Source of the DNA: Anisus vortex
Taxonomy: Eukaryota; Mollusca; Gastropoda; Planorbidae
Reading direction: 5' to 3'
Assembly: GCA_949126835.1 (NCBI GenBank)
Contig: OX421499.1
Location: 26,292,490-26,356,489, forward strand
DNA length: 64,000 bases
Shown here piece after piece: positions 23,959 to 35,319 of this stretch; position 1 is the stretch's first letter; each line of letters starts with the position of its first letter. Below the pieces are notes generated by a model that saw only the letters and a list, made by a program, of their open reading frames with translations, searched no databases and had not been told where the DNA came from. The position numbers were made by a program, and so were the translations under genes.

Positions 23959-24631
23959 TGTCATGTATATTGTTTTTCCAAGAATTGGAACACGCAATGT
24001 TTATTCTCCTCTCTCTCTCTTTTCTTACTACACGCGATATTAGGACGTTTAGTAGGAAAACGAAAGGTTCTAGGTAATGCTGGGATTCTGTGTTGATCTC
24101 AAATTCTCAGAGTCTGGGAACGACTCATTATTTAATAGGGGAAGTTCATATCGTTTTGTTATGAGTTTTGTAATGTTACCATGATTTTCACCCCTACTGG
24201 TAGGGGGTCTGTCCCTTGCACCACTCGGATAGTATTTAATGATTTGTTTTGTCTGAAAGACAGAGAGTTTCAAGATATGTTCCTTTGAACGTTTGTGTTT
24301 GCACTATTTTATTCTAACTGTACATAATAGATATATTGTATATATTGAACATACCACCTGAAATAAACTATCAACAACAGTTACACTGAAGCTTCTTTGT
24401 CAAGTTACTATCCTATTGTGTTGTATACATTACTATAAGATTTATCTACTACCATAATTTACAAGAAAGGAAATGTTGGAATACAAATACTGAATTTGTG
24501 CCCAGGACTATAAGAAGAGTTCGTGTAATACTGAAACATAAATACTAATAATTAAAGTCTCCCCTAGGACTAACGAGAATTATCAGCAAGATCTACACAG
24601 CTCTGGCCACAAGGGGATTGTGGACGTAACA
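23959..24631 (+). repeat. 5' LTR (673 bp)
   Basis: Begins TGTCATGTATATTG and ends GGACGTAACA, giving TGT...ACA termini. It matches 30144-30816 base for base as far as I can read. A TATA-like stretch (AGATATATTGTATATATTG, about 24329-24347) is followed by AATAAA (about 24362), in the usual order of promoter and polyadenylation signals. A short frame inside it recurs in the other LTR and is not a gene. Confidence 0.95.
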
Positions 24632-24632
24632 A

Positions 24633-24746
24633 AATTTGGTGGTCTCGCCCGGTATATTTGAGTTCTACTTTTCCTGACCTAGGATTGACAAGATTTAGTA
24701 GTCTCGTTCGGTAGATTTGAGTTCTACTTTTCTTGATCTAGCTGAC
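24633..24746 (+). promoter_or_regulatory. Candidate primer-binding site in a duplicated leader
   Basis: A few bases after the LTR comes TGGTGGTCTCGCCCGG (24637-24652), starting TGG as a site pairing with a tRNA 3' CCA end should. A diverged second copy of the leader starts at 24692 (TTTAGTAGTCTCGTTCGG), and both copies continue into GATTTGAGTTCTACTTTTC-like sequence. The tRNA partner was not identified. Only the first copy keeps the TGG start. Confidence 0.6.
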
Positions 24747-24999
24747 CTATAAATATTTTGTGACATTAGTAGTACTGAGAGCGGCATATTTGTGTTTCGT
24801 TTTCAGGACTGTGAAACTATTTTTTTTTAAAAAGAGGAGAGAACTGGTTTGCGTTTTTATTCCTTGGGAAGTGTGAAGATTCCACGAAGTGTTTAATATT
24901 ATATTGTGCAAATTTCTGGACAAATCGTAAGTTGGAACTTTATATTTTATTATACAATATATACTACTCTACTATCACAAATATTTTGAACGCTATACT

Positions 25000-27900
25000 A
25001 TGGCTTCGAATATATCAAGTGAGGAACTTAATGCCATGTCATTTGCTGAACTAAAAGAATTAGCTGAGTCCTTTGGGATTGAGGCAGGACAGGCAAGACC
25101 TAATCGTAATCGTTTGACCAAAGAAATTATGACATGTTTGAACGGGCAGAATGCCATGAACACTGGTAGTGTAGTTGAAGTGGGACAGAACGATATCAAT
25201 GAAGGTTATGTAGCTCTCAGTGGGGGCGAGGTAATTGCCCACGGAGACGAGGTAAGAAATATGTCATCTAGATCATCAAACAATGAAGAAGATGAAGGGT
25301 TGAGTGAAAACCTAAAATTCCAATTAGCTATGAAGAGAATGGAATTGGAAAGAATGAGGATAGAAACTGAAAGGGAAAATGAAAGAATTAGGATAGAAAC
25401 TGAAAGGGAAAATGAAAGAATTAGGATTGAAAGCAGAGAAAGAATAGAGATGGCACGCATGAACAGACCTGACCATCGTAGGGACAGCAATGGTATGGAT
25501 ATTAGCGCAATGAAGCAACACTTGCCTATATTCAGAGAAGAAGATGTTCAAGATTTCTTTTTGCTTTTTGAGAGGATAGCTGTAGATTATCAGTTCCCTG
25601 ATGATAAGATGGCTTTATTGTTAAGGTCAACTCTCAACAAAGGAAAAGCATTGGACGTAGTGTTGAGTTTAACACCCGAGGAAATAAATGACTATGAAGT
25701 AATCAAAGATAGGGTGCTAAAAAGTTATTCCCTGACACCAGAAAAATATAGAAAGCTATTTAGAGACAGAAAGAAGGCATATGATCAAACTCATGTAGAC
25801 TTTTTGAGACAAAAGGAGAAAATGTTAGAACAGTGGCTAAGGTCACAGAATGTAAGTGAGTTTGATAAACTCAAGAACCTAATATTGTTTGAGGAATTCA
25901 ATGATTGTATTCGAGTGGATATTAAAACTCACATCTCAGACCGAGGGGTTGAAGATGTGCATGAAGCTGCTAGATTGGCAGATAACTATGCCATAATTCA
26001 CGCCAGCATAAAGCCATATTATGCTGACAAACCCAAAGTGCACAAACCAGAGTCCAAGGAGGCTAGTAAACCAAAAGAGACAAGTGAAAACAATAATAAG
26101 AACAGTGGTGTAAATAATAATAGTAACTTAGTTCATTTCAGGAAGCAGACAGATGTAAATAAAGCAAAGGTGGTATGTTTCAATTGCAAGAAAGAGGGCC
26201 ACATGAAGAAAGATTGTTGGATCCTTACCAAGAAGCAAGGTGCTATTCTACACTGTGCCAGAGTGCAGAAAGATAGCAAGCAGACAGAAGAAGTGTGCAA
26301 CACAGGGTCAAGAAACTCAAAAGAAATGCGGCCGGCATCGCCCATAGTTGTGGAGTCGATGGTTTTTGAGAACAGTCTATCTAAGGTAAAAGAGAATAGC
26401 TGTACTCAATCTATTATGCTTTCAGAAGGCCGTGAAAAACAGATGGTTCCTGAAGTCCCGGAAGAGGACGACCTATCCGATTTTCGACCCTTTGTCTACG
26501 AGGGGACAGTGTCGACAGAAGTCGATGTACTCAGCAAGAAGAAAATACAGATATTACGTGACACGGGTTCTGCTGTCAGCGTGATCCTGGAGGGCAGTGT
26601 GCCGTTAACGGATGCCACCAGTACCGGTGAGTCTGTTGTGCTGAGAGGTGCTAGTATGGAGGCTGTGGAAGCTCCACTGCACAGAATAAAACTCGAGTCG
26701 GATATTTTTACAGGTAACATCGTAGTGGGAGTGTGGCGCGCACTACCCGTCAAAGGCGTTTCCATGATATTAGGAAATGACATTATGGGCGGCAGAGTCA
26801 CTGTCGAGCCCATGGTTAAAGTGTTGGAGACAAAGATGGCGGAGGACAAAAACCTACGTCCTGCCAATGAACGCCCAACATGTGCACTGACAAGAGCAAT
26901 GCATAAAAAGAAGTCGGTAAAGACTCCTGCTACGCCGTGTAGTGCAACGAAAGATGTGTTTGTCTGTTCTGAAGACACACATGCGAATGAAACAGTGATA
27001 ACAGAAACACCTGACATCGATTTAAGTGCTACGTTCTTTGCTGAACTAACAACTGGTGATGCAACCGAGAACGATAACATTTTGTCACCAAAGCAGAAAT
27101 TGGTGAAAGAACAATTGAATGACGAAGTAATAATGCAACTCAGAATGAAAGCTGTTGACGAAAAGACTGCAGATGCAATGGCGGAATGTTTCTACATGAA
27201 AGATGAAGTATTGATGAGAAAGTCGAAACCGCTCAACTCAGGTACAAACGAGTGGGACAGTATTCACCAGATTGTAATACCTAAGTGCTATTGTCAAGAT
27301 ATACTGCGTATGGCGCATGATCTTCCTTTCGCTGGTCACATGGGAGTCCGGAAAACGCACCACCGTATCCTCCCTTACTTCTACTGGCCAGGACTGAGAA
27401 GAGATGTCGAACAATACTGCAAGACTTGCCACGTATGCCAAATGGTAGGACGTCCTAACCAACGAATTCCTGTCGCTCCACTCCAGCCGATACCAGCGTT
27501 CGACGAACCATTCAGTCATATACTCATTGATTGCGTGGGCCCGTTGCCGAAAACAAAAGCCGGTTTTCAATACCTGCTCACAGTCATGTGTTCATCCACT
27601 CGCTTCCCGGAAGCCATTCCGTTGCGGAACATAACAACAGTGAAGGTGGTAGACGCCCTGACAAATTTCTTCACACGTTATGGCCTACCGAAGACAGTAC
27701 AGTCCGACCAGGGGACTAACTTTACTTCGAACATTTTCAAACAAGTCATGGAACAATTAGGGATAAGCCATAGGCTATCAAGTGCCTATCATCCTGAGAG
27801 CCAGGGAGCTCTGGAAAGGTTTCATCAGACATTAAAATCGATGCTTAAAAAGTACTGTTATGAAAACGAGAAAGACTGGGATAAGGGTGTGCCTTATGTA

Positions 27901-28836
27901 CTGTTCGCTGCAAGGGAGGCCACTCAGGAATCCCTGGGGTTTAGCCCATTCGAACTTGTGTATGGACACTCAGTCAGAGGTCCGTTGAAACTTCTACATG
28001 AAACTTGGCTAACGGACAGTGAACCGATTGGACTTTTGTCATATGTAGATAAATTTAAAAATAGGCTTTATCATGCTTTTAACCATGTGAAGATTCATTT
28101 TCCACAGATGCAGGAGCGTATGAGACAGAACTATGACCGTAAAGCTACAGCTAGAACTTTTGCACCAGGTGACAAAGTTCTTGTGTTTCTACCTTTGCAA
28201 AATCAGCCTTTAAGTGCAAAGTTTAGTGGACCCTATGAGATAGAGTCAAAGCTTGGCGAGGTCAATTATTTGATAAAGACTCCTGACCGGAGACAAAAAC
28301 AGAGGGTATGCCATATTAATTTACTTAAGCCCTATGTTTCCAGGGAAAAGAGTAAACCACGGGAGGTCCCCATGATTTCATTAGCTAGAGTCCCGACGGA
28401 TTTATCTAGGATAGAATATATGTTTGCAGAAAGTACACTTAATAATACAGATGCCCTTAAGAGTTTAGATACAAGGCTAGAACATCTTCCGGTAGAAGAT
28501 AAGGAGAAGATTATTGAGCTGGTACATGAAAATAAGTCAATGTTTACAAATGTTCCCAGAAGGACACATGTCATAGAGCACGATGTAGTGTTAACCAATA
28601 GTGCTAGGTCTATTAAACAGCATCCATTTGACCCCATCAGACCTGAGCATATTAAATTAGATGTAAAGTATATGTTAGAAGATGACATAGGAGAAAAATG
28701 TGATAGCAAATGGTCTACACCCTGTGTGATGGTACCAAAAGCCGACCACACACTGCAGTTTTATAGAGACTTTGGGAAATTAAGTAATTTGACAAAGACC
28801 GACTGGTATCCCATTCCCGTATCATCGACAAGATAG
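25000..28836 (+). CDS. Retrotransposon Gag-protease-integrase-(partial RT) polyprotein, 1278 aa
   Basis: The start is the first ATG of the frame, 368 bases after the LTR. Residues 15-48 resemble a SAP-like helix pair. Residues 105-156 form a charged coiled-coil segment with repeated ETERENERIRI. Residues 165-345 are a Gypsy-type Gag core. A CCHC knuckle has C393, C396, H401 and C406. The protease has D521-T-G-S and an ILGNDI strand at 590-595. The integrase has zinc ligands H773, H780, C810 and C813, then catalytic D844, D903 and E939 (35 residues between the last two), then SGPY at 1076-1079 and INLLKPY. RT begins near 1190 (STPCVMVPK, then TDWYPIP) and stops at 1278, before any YxDD motif. 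One frame encodes all of it with no frameshift. Gag and integrase look intact; polymerase is absent. Confidence 0.93.
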   Translation: MASNISSEELNAMSFAELKELAESFGIEAGQARPNRNRLTKEIMTCLNGQNAMNTGSVVEVGQNDINEGYVALSGGEVIAHGDEVRNMSSRSSNNEEDEGLSENLKFQLAMKRMELERMRIETERENERIRIETERENERIRIESRERIEMARMNRPDHRRDSNGMDISAMKQHLPIFREEDVQDFFLLFERIAVDYQFPDDKMALLLRSTLNKGKALDVVLSLTPEEINDYEVIKDRVLKSYSLTPEKYRKLFRDRKKAYDQTHVDFLRQKEKMLEQWLRSQNVSEFDKLKNLILFEEFNDCIRVDIKTHISDRGVEDVHEAARLADNYAIIHASIKPYYADKPKVHKPESKEASKPKETSENNNKNSGVNNNSNLVHFRKQTDVNKAKVVCFNCKKEGHMKKDCWILTKKQGAILHCARVQKDSKQTEEVCNTGSRNSKEMRPASPIVVESMVFENSLSKVKENSCTQSIMLSEGREKQMVPEVPEEDDLSDFRPFVYEGTVSTEVDVLSKKKIQILRDTGSAVSVILEGSVPLTDATSTGESVVLRGASMEAVEAPLHRIKLESDIFTGNIVVGVWRALPVKGVSMILGNDIMGGRVTVEPMVKVLETKMAEDKNLRPANERPTCALTRAMHKKKSVKTPATPCSATKDVFVCSEDTHANETVITETPDIDLSATFFAELTTGDATENDNILSPKQKLVKEQLNDEVIMQLRMKAVDEKTADAMAECFYMKDEVLMRKSKPLNSGTNEWDSIHQIVIPKCYCQDILRMAHDLPFAGHMGVRKTHHRILPYFYWPGLRRDVEQYCKTCHVCQMVGRPNQRIPVAPLQPIPAFDEPFSHILIDCVGPLPKTKAGFQYLLTVMCSSTRFPEAIPLRNITTVKVVDALTNFFTRYGLPKTVQSDQGTNFTSNIFKQVMEQLGISHRLSSAYHPESQGALERFHQTLKSMLKKYCYENEKDWDKGVPYVLFAAREATQESLGFSPFELVYGHSVRGPLKLLHETWLTDSEPIGLLSYVDKFKNRLYHAFNHVKIHFPQMQERMRQNYDRKATARTFAPGDKVLVFLPLQNQPLSAKFSGPYEIESKLGEVNYLIKTPDRRQKQRVCHINLLKPYVSREKSKPREVPMISLARVPTDLSRIEYMFAESTLNNTDALKSLDTRLEHLPVEDKEKIIELVHENKSMFTNVPRRTHVIEHDVVLTNSARSIKQHPFDPIRPEHIKLDVKYMLEDDIGEKCDSKWSTPCVMVPKADHTLQFYRDFGKLSNLTKTDWYPIPVSSTR

Positions 28837-28889
28837 AGACTAGAGACAACTTCATAGCTGATACTCTATCTCGGGTGCTACATGATTGA
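28821..28889 (+). pseudogene. RNase H C-terminal remnant after the pol deletion
   Basis: In a different frame from the polyprotein, 22 codons read IIDKIETRDNFIADTLSRV and end at a TGA (28887-28889). The DNxxADTLSR motif is the standard end of the Gypsy RNase H region. The preceding frame stops just after the YPIP motif of RT, so the join falls around 28815-28825 and most of RT and RNase H has been lost between them. No integrase follows, which supports RNase H being the natural end of pol here. Confidence 0.85.
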
Positions 28890-30130
28890 CTGAATAACCC
28901 AATACTTCTTTTTCAGATCATCTCATTTATTCATTAAGAATGTGTCATGATAACCTATCATTCGCTTGAATTTTGATTATGGAATACCTATAGAATACTT
29001 GTATCATACAGAAGTCAAGTCTTTTGAAAGTATTAATAATTTTTATAATCATGTATAATATTGATGTTCTGATATATTTTAAATTCATTTGATTCAATTC
29101 ATTTGATTATGGAAAAGAAATTCCATTTAAATTTTGATGCATGATGCAATAAATATATATGCACGTATTTACTTGATATGGATGGATGAAAGTAATTGTC
29201 ATCACATGCAATTAAGTGAGAAAACTTTGAGCTAGTTGATTTATTATCTTGTTTTATTTTAGTTAATGAATGGAACTAAATAATAATATGTACAATTTTT
29301 ATCTTAGAAAGAGATGTAATCTTAATTGGTATAAATTAATAGATAATATTGGAAATCTATTGCTAAATTATTATATCATGGTAATAGAATGGGAAAAACT
29401 AGTGGATATTCACTATGTTGTATAGGTTGTTATATATTCCATATATCCGGGAATGGAGGGAAACAAAGGTACCTAAAGGTGTGCACTCATTCAACCCTGA
29501 ACAATCTTTTATATAAAACTTTTAAATTTGCCAAAAAACGCATAATAGTGGATTACATTTTAATATTTAGATTACTGTAGTAATCGTAACTAGAGCGTAT
29601 TTTCTCCTCATATTTGAGAAAAGGGGAAGTATCATCATCTTAGGTATGAACCCTGTTAATGTCAAGTCGACACTGTAATTTAAAGGGGAAGTAACCTATA
29701 GTTTGATTCGAGTTATGTATTACTTATCTTTTGGTTTGTATATTAGAAGTAAACTGTTGAAAATTGACAGAGTTTGAGCAATGTTATATTTGTTTAAATA
29801 GATTAAGACTTTTTGCAAATTTTTGGTGGAAATCCACACAACTGTACATAGTTAAAATAAGAATGACTAGAATATTTTTGAATTATTTGTACTTGTTGAG
29901 ACATTAGTTAATATTAATACTAACGGTGAAATATTTGTCCATCACGTTATAATCACAATTACCATTGGGTAGTGACACTTTTTATAATTTAGTTGTGCCA
30001 GTGAGCCATGTTTGCTTAAATTGTCTAATAATCTTCCATTGATTGTTGGTTATTAAAACGATAGTGTTAAGTACGAAAAATGTACCATGTTGAGTATTAC
30101 TTGGGTAATTATGGTACATTATTTCTTTCA
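28890..30130 (+). other. Retrotransposon 3' non-coding region with a small broken ORF
   Basis: This is about 1.25 kb of AT-rich sequence between the end of pol and the polypurine tract. A frame starting at 29270 (MELNNNMYNF) runs 51 codons to a TAG at 29423. In the minus-strand copy the same frame is 103 codons (63557-63868), because that copy has two more bases at GTATATAGG. No known domain is recognised. The region matches 63008-64000 reversed. Confidence 0.7.
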
Positions 30131-30143
30131 TTGGGTGGGGGCG
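30131..30143 (+). promoter_or_regulatory. Polypurine tract of the retrotransposon
   Basis: GGGTGGGGGCG lies immediately before the TGTCATG start of the 3' LTR, the position where plus-strand DNA synthesis is primed. The same sequence adjoins the LTR of the minus-strand copy (CGCCCCCACCC at about 62995). Confidence 0.75.
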
Positions 30144-30816
30144 TGTCATGTATATTGTTTTTCCAAGAATTGGAACACGCAATGTTTATTCTCCTCTCTC
30201 TCTCTTTTCTTACTACACGCGATATTAGGACGTTTAGTAGGAAAACGAAAGGTTCTAGGTAATGCTGGGATTCTGTGTTGATCTCAAATTCTCAGAGTCT
30301 GGGAACGACTCATTATTTAATAGGGGAAGTTCATATCGTTTTGTTATGAGTTTTGTAATGTTACCATGATTTTCACCCCTACTGGTAGGGGGTCTGTCCC
30401 TTGCACCACTCGGATAGTATTTAATGATTTGTTTTGTCTGAAAGACAGAGAGTTTCAAGATATGTTCCTTTGAACGTTTGTGTTTGCACTATTTTATTCT
30501 AACTGTACATAATAGATATATTGTATATATTGAACATACCACCTGAAATAAACTATCAACAACAGTTACACTGAAGCTTCTTTGTCAAGTTACTATCCTA
30601 TTGTGTTGTATACATTACTATAAGATTTATCTACTACCATAATTTACAAGAAAGGAAATGTTGGAATACAAATACTGAATTTGTGCCCAGGACTATAAGA
30701 AGAGTTCGTGTAATACTGAAACATAAATACTAATAATTAAAGTCTCCCCTAGGACTAACGAGAATTATCAGCAAGATCTACACAGCTCTGGCCACAAGGG
30801 GATTGTGGACGTAACA
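30144..30816 (+). repeat. 3' LTR (673 bp)
   Basis: Same length and, by eye, same sequence as 23959-24631, ending GGACGTAACA. Directly followed by TTTC (30817-30820), the second half of the target duplication. Confidence 0.95.
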
Positions 30817-32559
30817 TTTCATTTCCAAAAAGATGGCACCAAAAGAAAACGATGGATTGTGAATGTCAGATTTTAAGAATCACCTATTTATAATCCCAAA
30901 CTAATTGCTTGATGCAAAAGAATTTTCGTGTTGTTGTCTTTTTATGAATTTCCGCATTGTGTTTTTTTTAATTCCCTAGGACGCAACTCTTGACTAACTT
31001 ATTTTATAAAACAAAAGCCAAATTTAACCAAACGCGACTAACACTATGAGTATTAATTATTGCCTACTCACTTTTGATGTTAAGAACAGATTCCTCATAA
31101 CTAATCTTGTAGCCGTTGTATATTTCTAAAAGACCAAAACTGGCTGTCGATGTCAAAATCAATTGTCAAACAGCACCAAAAGCATGGTTTTTGTTAACGA
31201 AAATGGCGGTAAATTTCACCGGAAGTTCACGATCACCCCAATGTCAATGTCACTTGTCAATGTCTCAGCAAATTCTTTATATTGTACATCCCACAAAGAG
31301 TTCCCTTTATGTTCAGAATAATGTTCTTTTTATTTAATCACAAAAAGAAACCCAAAACGGATCATTTAATAACTGCACACAGCCCGTCTTCCTAGTTAAT
31401 TTAAAATAAAATAAGCCAATGTTATTGGGGAATAAGCTTAGTTAAATTTCATACTAGGAATATCAAACCAACTTTATCTTTAAATGCATAACATTTTTTG
31501 TTCGTGTTTAAAATTTTGCTTCCAATGAAAAGGTCTACGCCTTGGGATCAATATTTAACTATAAAAAACTAGTTTTATTTTAATTCTAAAATGCATAAAC
31601 TATACTAAGTCTATATTATTTTAAATTGTGTGTCTGATCTTGTGTGGATTTATTTACATTCTATTCTTGTAGAGTTTACGTATTTTTTTAGTAGAGTAGG
31701 CCTGTGTAAGAAAAGAATATAAAATGACTAGCTGTTTCAAGGAAAGGCAAGCTTGTAAAATACTGTTACAACAAAGCATCAAGATCAAATTCAATGAAAA
31801 AAAGTGCAACGTTGGTGCCAATATAGCATTTGCAATCACGTGACGAAAAGCACGTGCTGTTTGTTTACTTTGTCTAGTGGTGACACATGGCAGCCGTATT
31901 ACTATAGGCTTAAGAAGGTTTAATTTTTAAATATCATCATTTCAACAATATGACATAAAAAATATATAAAACACTGTCATGCGATGAAAATTAACATTCA
32001 AAGCTAAATTTTTAAACCACAAATCAATGGAATAGATTCCGTAAGTGCAGAATAAGCTTATTTAGACCTAATTGAAGATGTAGATTGTCGAAAGTTAGCC
32101 TTTCAAGATTAATGCAAACAAATTCCTTATATTTTGGGTGTAAAAAAGACATGTTAAATAACAATGCTCTTAAACAGCATCACTATCATGGCCTGCTATT
32201 TACTTAGTTACGTCATCTAGAAACCTAAGCCACGCCTATTGCAAATGCTCTAGTCAGAACAGTTTTCATTTAAAGATATCTTGGAGAAATCCACCAAGTC
32301 TTGTCACTTTATTACTAAGTGAATACAAGACCCAACGTGAATTCAAAGCGCTGTCTAATGCGAACGTCTCAAGCTAACATAGTTAATAAATAACAATATG
32401 AAACCGTGTCCACCAAAGTTCCATTTTCTTGCGCATACGTTTCCTAACCCGTAAAGAAAACATCAGTGAAACTGAAGTCACGTGTTGTTGCAAAGTAAAC
32501 AGTTGCATCACTGCAGCCTATTATTTTTAGCAAACCAGGCCTGGGTTATGGGGTGCCCT

Positions 32560-32760
32560 AGACGTTGAGGAACAGGGACTTCTGGGAATTGGCGGGTAAA
32601 CTTATTAACTTTGAATTGGTTTCTTATTAAAATTCAGTTTGCGGGCCTTCGTCCAGGAAATGTCCCCTAACTGAGCTAATCACAGACTGTTCCCGACCTG
32701 GACGTTGGCCGTGACGTCAGCTAGCATCAATTTTTAAGTGGACCCCGTCTCTAAAGAAAA
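32560..32760. promoter_or_regulatory. Candidate conserved non-coding element
   Basis: A block of balanced composition in AT-rich surroundings includes GGACTTCTGGGAATTGGCGG, TCAGTTTGCGGGCCTTCGTC and GTGACGTCAGCTAGC, with a CRE-like TGACGTCA. No open frame spans it with splice signals. The regulatory reading is inference from texture only. Confidence 0.2.
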
Positions 32761-35227
32761 TAATAAATGTGCCCTCCGGCCTGCAATGGTAGTGGCCATT
32801 TCTAGGAGGCACAAAAAAATTATCATAAAAAGAGCAGAAGAAAAAAGAATAGAATTAAAATGAAAATTGTATAAAGAGGCATCATTCTACACAAATCAAA
32901 GATGAATGCCAAGGAAAAAAATTGGCGATGTGGAGGTGACGATGAGGCCCCGTGCCTAATCTTACGCTAAGTCTTCTCGCAGTACCGCCGGACATGAGCG
33001 CCAACAATACAGCTCACGTGACCTCCTCGTGCCATTCCAGTTCACGGTCTCAAATAGTGTATGAAAGAATAGGCTCGAGGGGAGCGGGGGGGAACTAAGT
33101 GGGGTGCTAAAAAGAGGGAACCGATGTGTACCATGGAAGGAAAGGTCCTTGCCCGCTCCCACCCACCCTCTCACAGAACTTACTCTTACACGCGCGTGAA
33201 GACAATTTAGCTGCCCCCCCCCCCAATTCTTCTCTTTCATACTCTTTTTATTCTTTTCTTCGTGTTTCCTAGATATTATGTTTTTTAAAACTCCCCATTG
33301 GGCGAAGCACTGTCTCCCGAAGCAGCCAATTGAAAAGAACTATTGACAAGAAAGGATAGAAGATAAAACAAAGTGGGAGGGGCTACTCACGAAGCACTGA
33401 CAGGGAATCAGAGTCACAGTCTCCCCTCACGTGCGTTTTTTTGTTTCTTCTCTTTCTTTTTCTTTCTTCTAAAAGGGAGCAGCCTCGCCCACCCAACCCA
33501 TTCATGGGGCTGACTCCACCCACTTGGGTGTCGGACCAAGATGGAGTGTCCGTGTTGCCAAAACTTCGTTTGAATTTTGGAACAAATTTTCATCAGTTGT
33601 TGTGGTTGTTTTTTTCGGGAGGGAAGGGGCGTTTTTTTGTCTGTAACGACCAACCTTTCCTAACTCAACCCCCCCTCCCCTTTTTTTTTTAGCTTGAATT
33701 CATTTTCACTCTTTCTTTGGCATTAAGAAAGAAATAGAATTAAGCAACCACCCACATGACTCCCTCTCTTACTCATAAAAAAAAACAAGAAAGAAAATCA
33801 CATGGAGATCCCCCACCTCCGGTTGTTAATTACAAAAAACAATGGAGGCGAATGGAATGAGGAAAAGAAACGAGAGAGAGAGAGAGAGAAAGAATGAAGA
33901 AGGAAAAAAAAAGCATGATTGTCTCAAAACAGTCCGTCTGAACTTTTGGTGCCATCTGGCCTGGAAGGTCGACCTTTTCATGGGGCAATCCTCTTGTCTA
34001 ATTTCACAGGGATATTGTCTGCAGATAGCAGAGCCCGGCTAATAAACTTAAAGCCACGCCCATATCCATCTCATATTGCACAACGCAGCTCACACCCTTT
34101 GGCTAATCGAGTTTCTCTATTGTGTTAAATAATCGCCCCTTTCTTCACGGCCATTGGCAATGTACACAAACAAACAAACAAAAATATTTCCAGCTATTTA
34201 TGTCCCATTAGGGCTACATAACAATGTTTACAAATGCATTAAATAGCATTAACACACAGTAGATGGGGAAGACGTGGAAAAGGAGGGGACAGTTTTTTTG
34301 TATCATTTGCTCCAGTTTGAGATCCCTTTCCTCCTCCACCCAATAAGTAAAGATATAGAGCCATAGAACCAAGTGAAGATAATAACATTTGTCTTATGTT
34401 TGGACAAGAGAGAAGAAGAGAGAGGGGCGGGGTGCAAGGGCTAGTTTTGGGCCACCCACTCCTTAACATCAGATCGTCGCCCCCCGTTCACATACAAATC
34501 AAACAGCACGTCCCTAAAAATTGAGAGAGAGAGGAGGATTTTAAGACAAAAAGATCAAGAAGTGTCCCAATGGGTGCAGTACAATAACTATTAATACAAC
34601 ATTTTAAAAAAGGAAAAACGGAAAATTGTGTAAAATCCTGTAAGCGTTTCTATTCAACGAGTTCTCAACTTTAGAAAGGACTCAGACGTGACGCATTCCC
34701 TGACGGATTGTGCGATGTGACCAGGCACTGGAGTCGCAATCTTTCTCTCATCATCTCATCAGATCCACTGGGGTCTTTTTTTTTTAATTCAGCAGACGAT
34801 CACATCGGTCATGCAAGGGAACAACGCCAGAGAAACTTTCCTTTTTTTTTTTTTTTTTTTTATCTACGAAGTCTTTATGAATCCAATGAAGTCTTCATTA
34901 CACAAATGTTTGATCTCATTCAACTTGAAACATTATCATTTTAAACTAAAACCATTGGATTATTGCCTTGTTTCTTGGTGTTTATCTTGGTGTTTATTCA
35001 TTCTCCTTTCCCCCTACCGAATACAAAAAATCACCCCCTCCCCCCGCCAAACGGTATTTATGTCCTTTTATATTCACGTCTTGAACATTCTATTGCATCA
35101 TCATGACAGCCAACACTAAACCCGAACATTAAACTTTTAAACAAATCTAGTATATCTAAGTTTTTCTTAAACCATTACTTCTTCATTATTCGTTTTTCGC
35201 CATTCTCTTACGCCTCCCAACTCTCTA

Positions 35228-35233
35228 TCTTTC

Positions 35234-35317
<84 letters not shown>
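35228..35317. repeat. TC dinucleotide microsatellite
   Basis: About 90 bases of TC units with occasional TTT interruptions. Confidence 0.9.

Positions 35318-35319
<2 letters not shown>

Larger units (their letters stand above)
23955..30820 (+). mobile_element. Ty3/Gypsy-type LTR retrotransposon, complete insertion, internally deleted
   Basis: The element proper is 23959-30816, flanked by the 4-bp duplication TTTC at 23955-23958 and 30817-30820. Order: LTR, candidate primer-binding site, one long gag-PR-IN-RT frame, RNase H remnant, 1.25 kb 3' non-coding region, polypurine tract, LTR. The LTRs look identical, so insertion was recent. The integrase is of Gypsy type (HHCC, D,D35E and a GPY module), but it precedes RT, as in the Gmr1 group. 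Most of RT and RNase H is missing, so this copy should need enzymes supplied in trans. It sits antisense within the presumed gene B intron. Confidence 0.95.

Noticed and set aside
24070..24273. 67-aa minus-strand frame repeated at 30255-30458
   Set aside because: It lies within the two LTRs and is repeated only because the LTRs are. A minus-strand LTR gene would be unusual and nothing supports it.
26496..27080. 194-aa minus-strand frame
   Set aside because: It is a shadow of the retrotransposon polyprotein, whose domains are clear on the plus strand.
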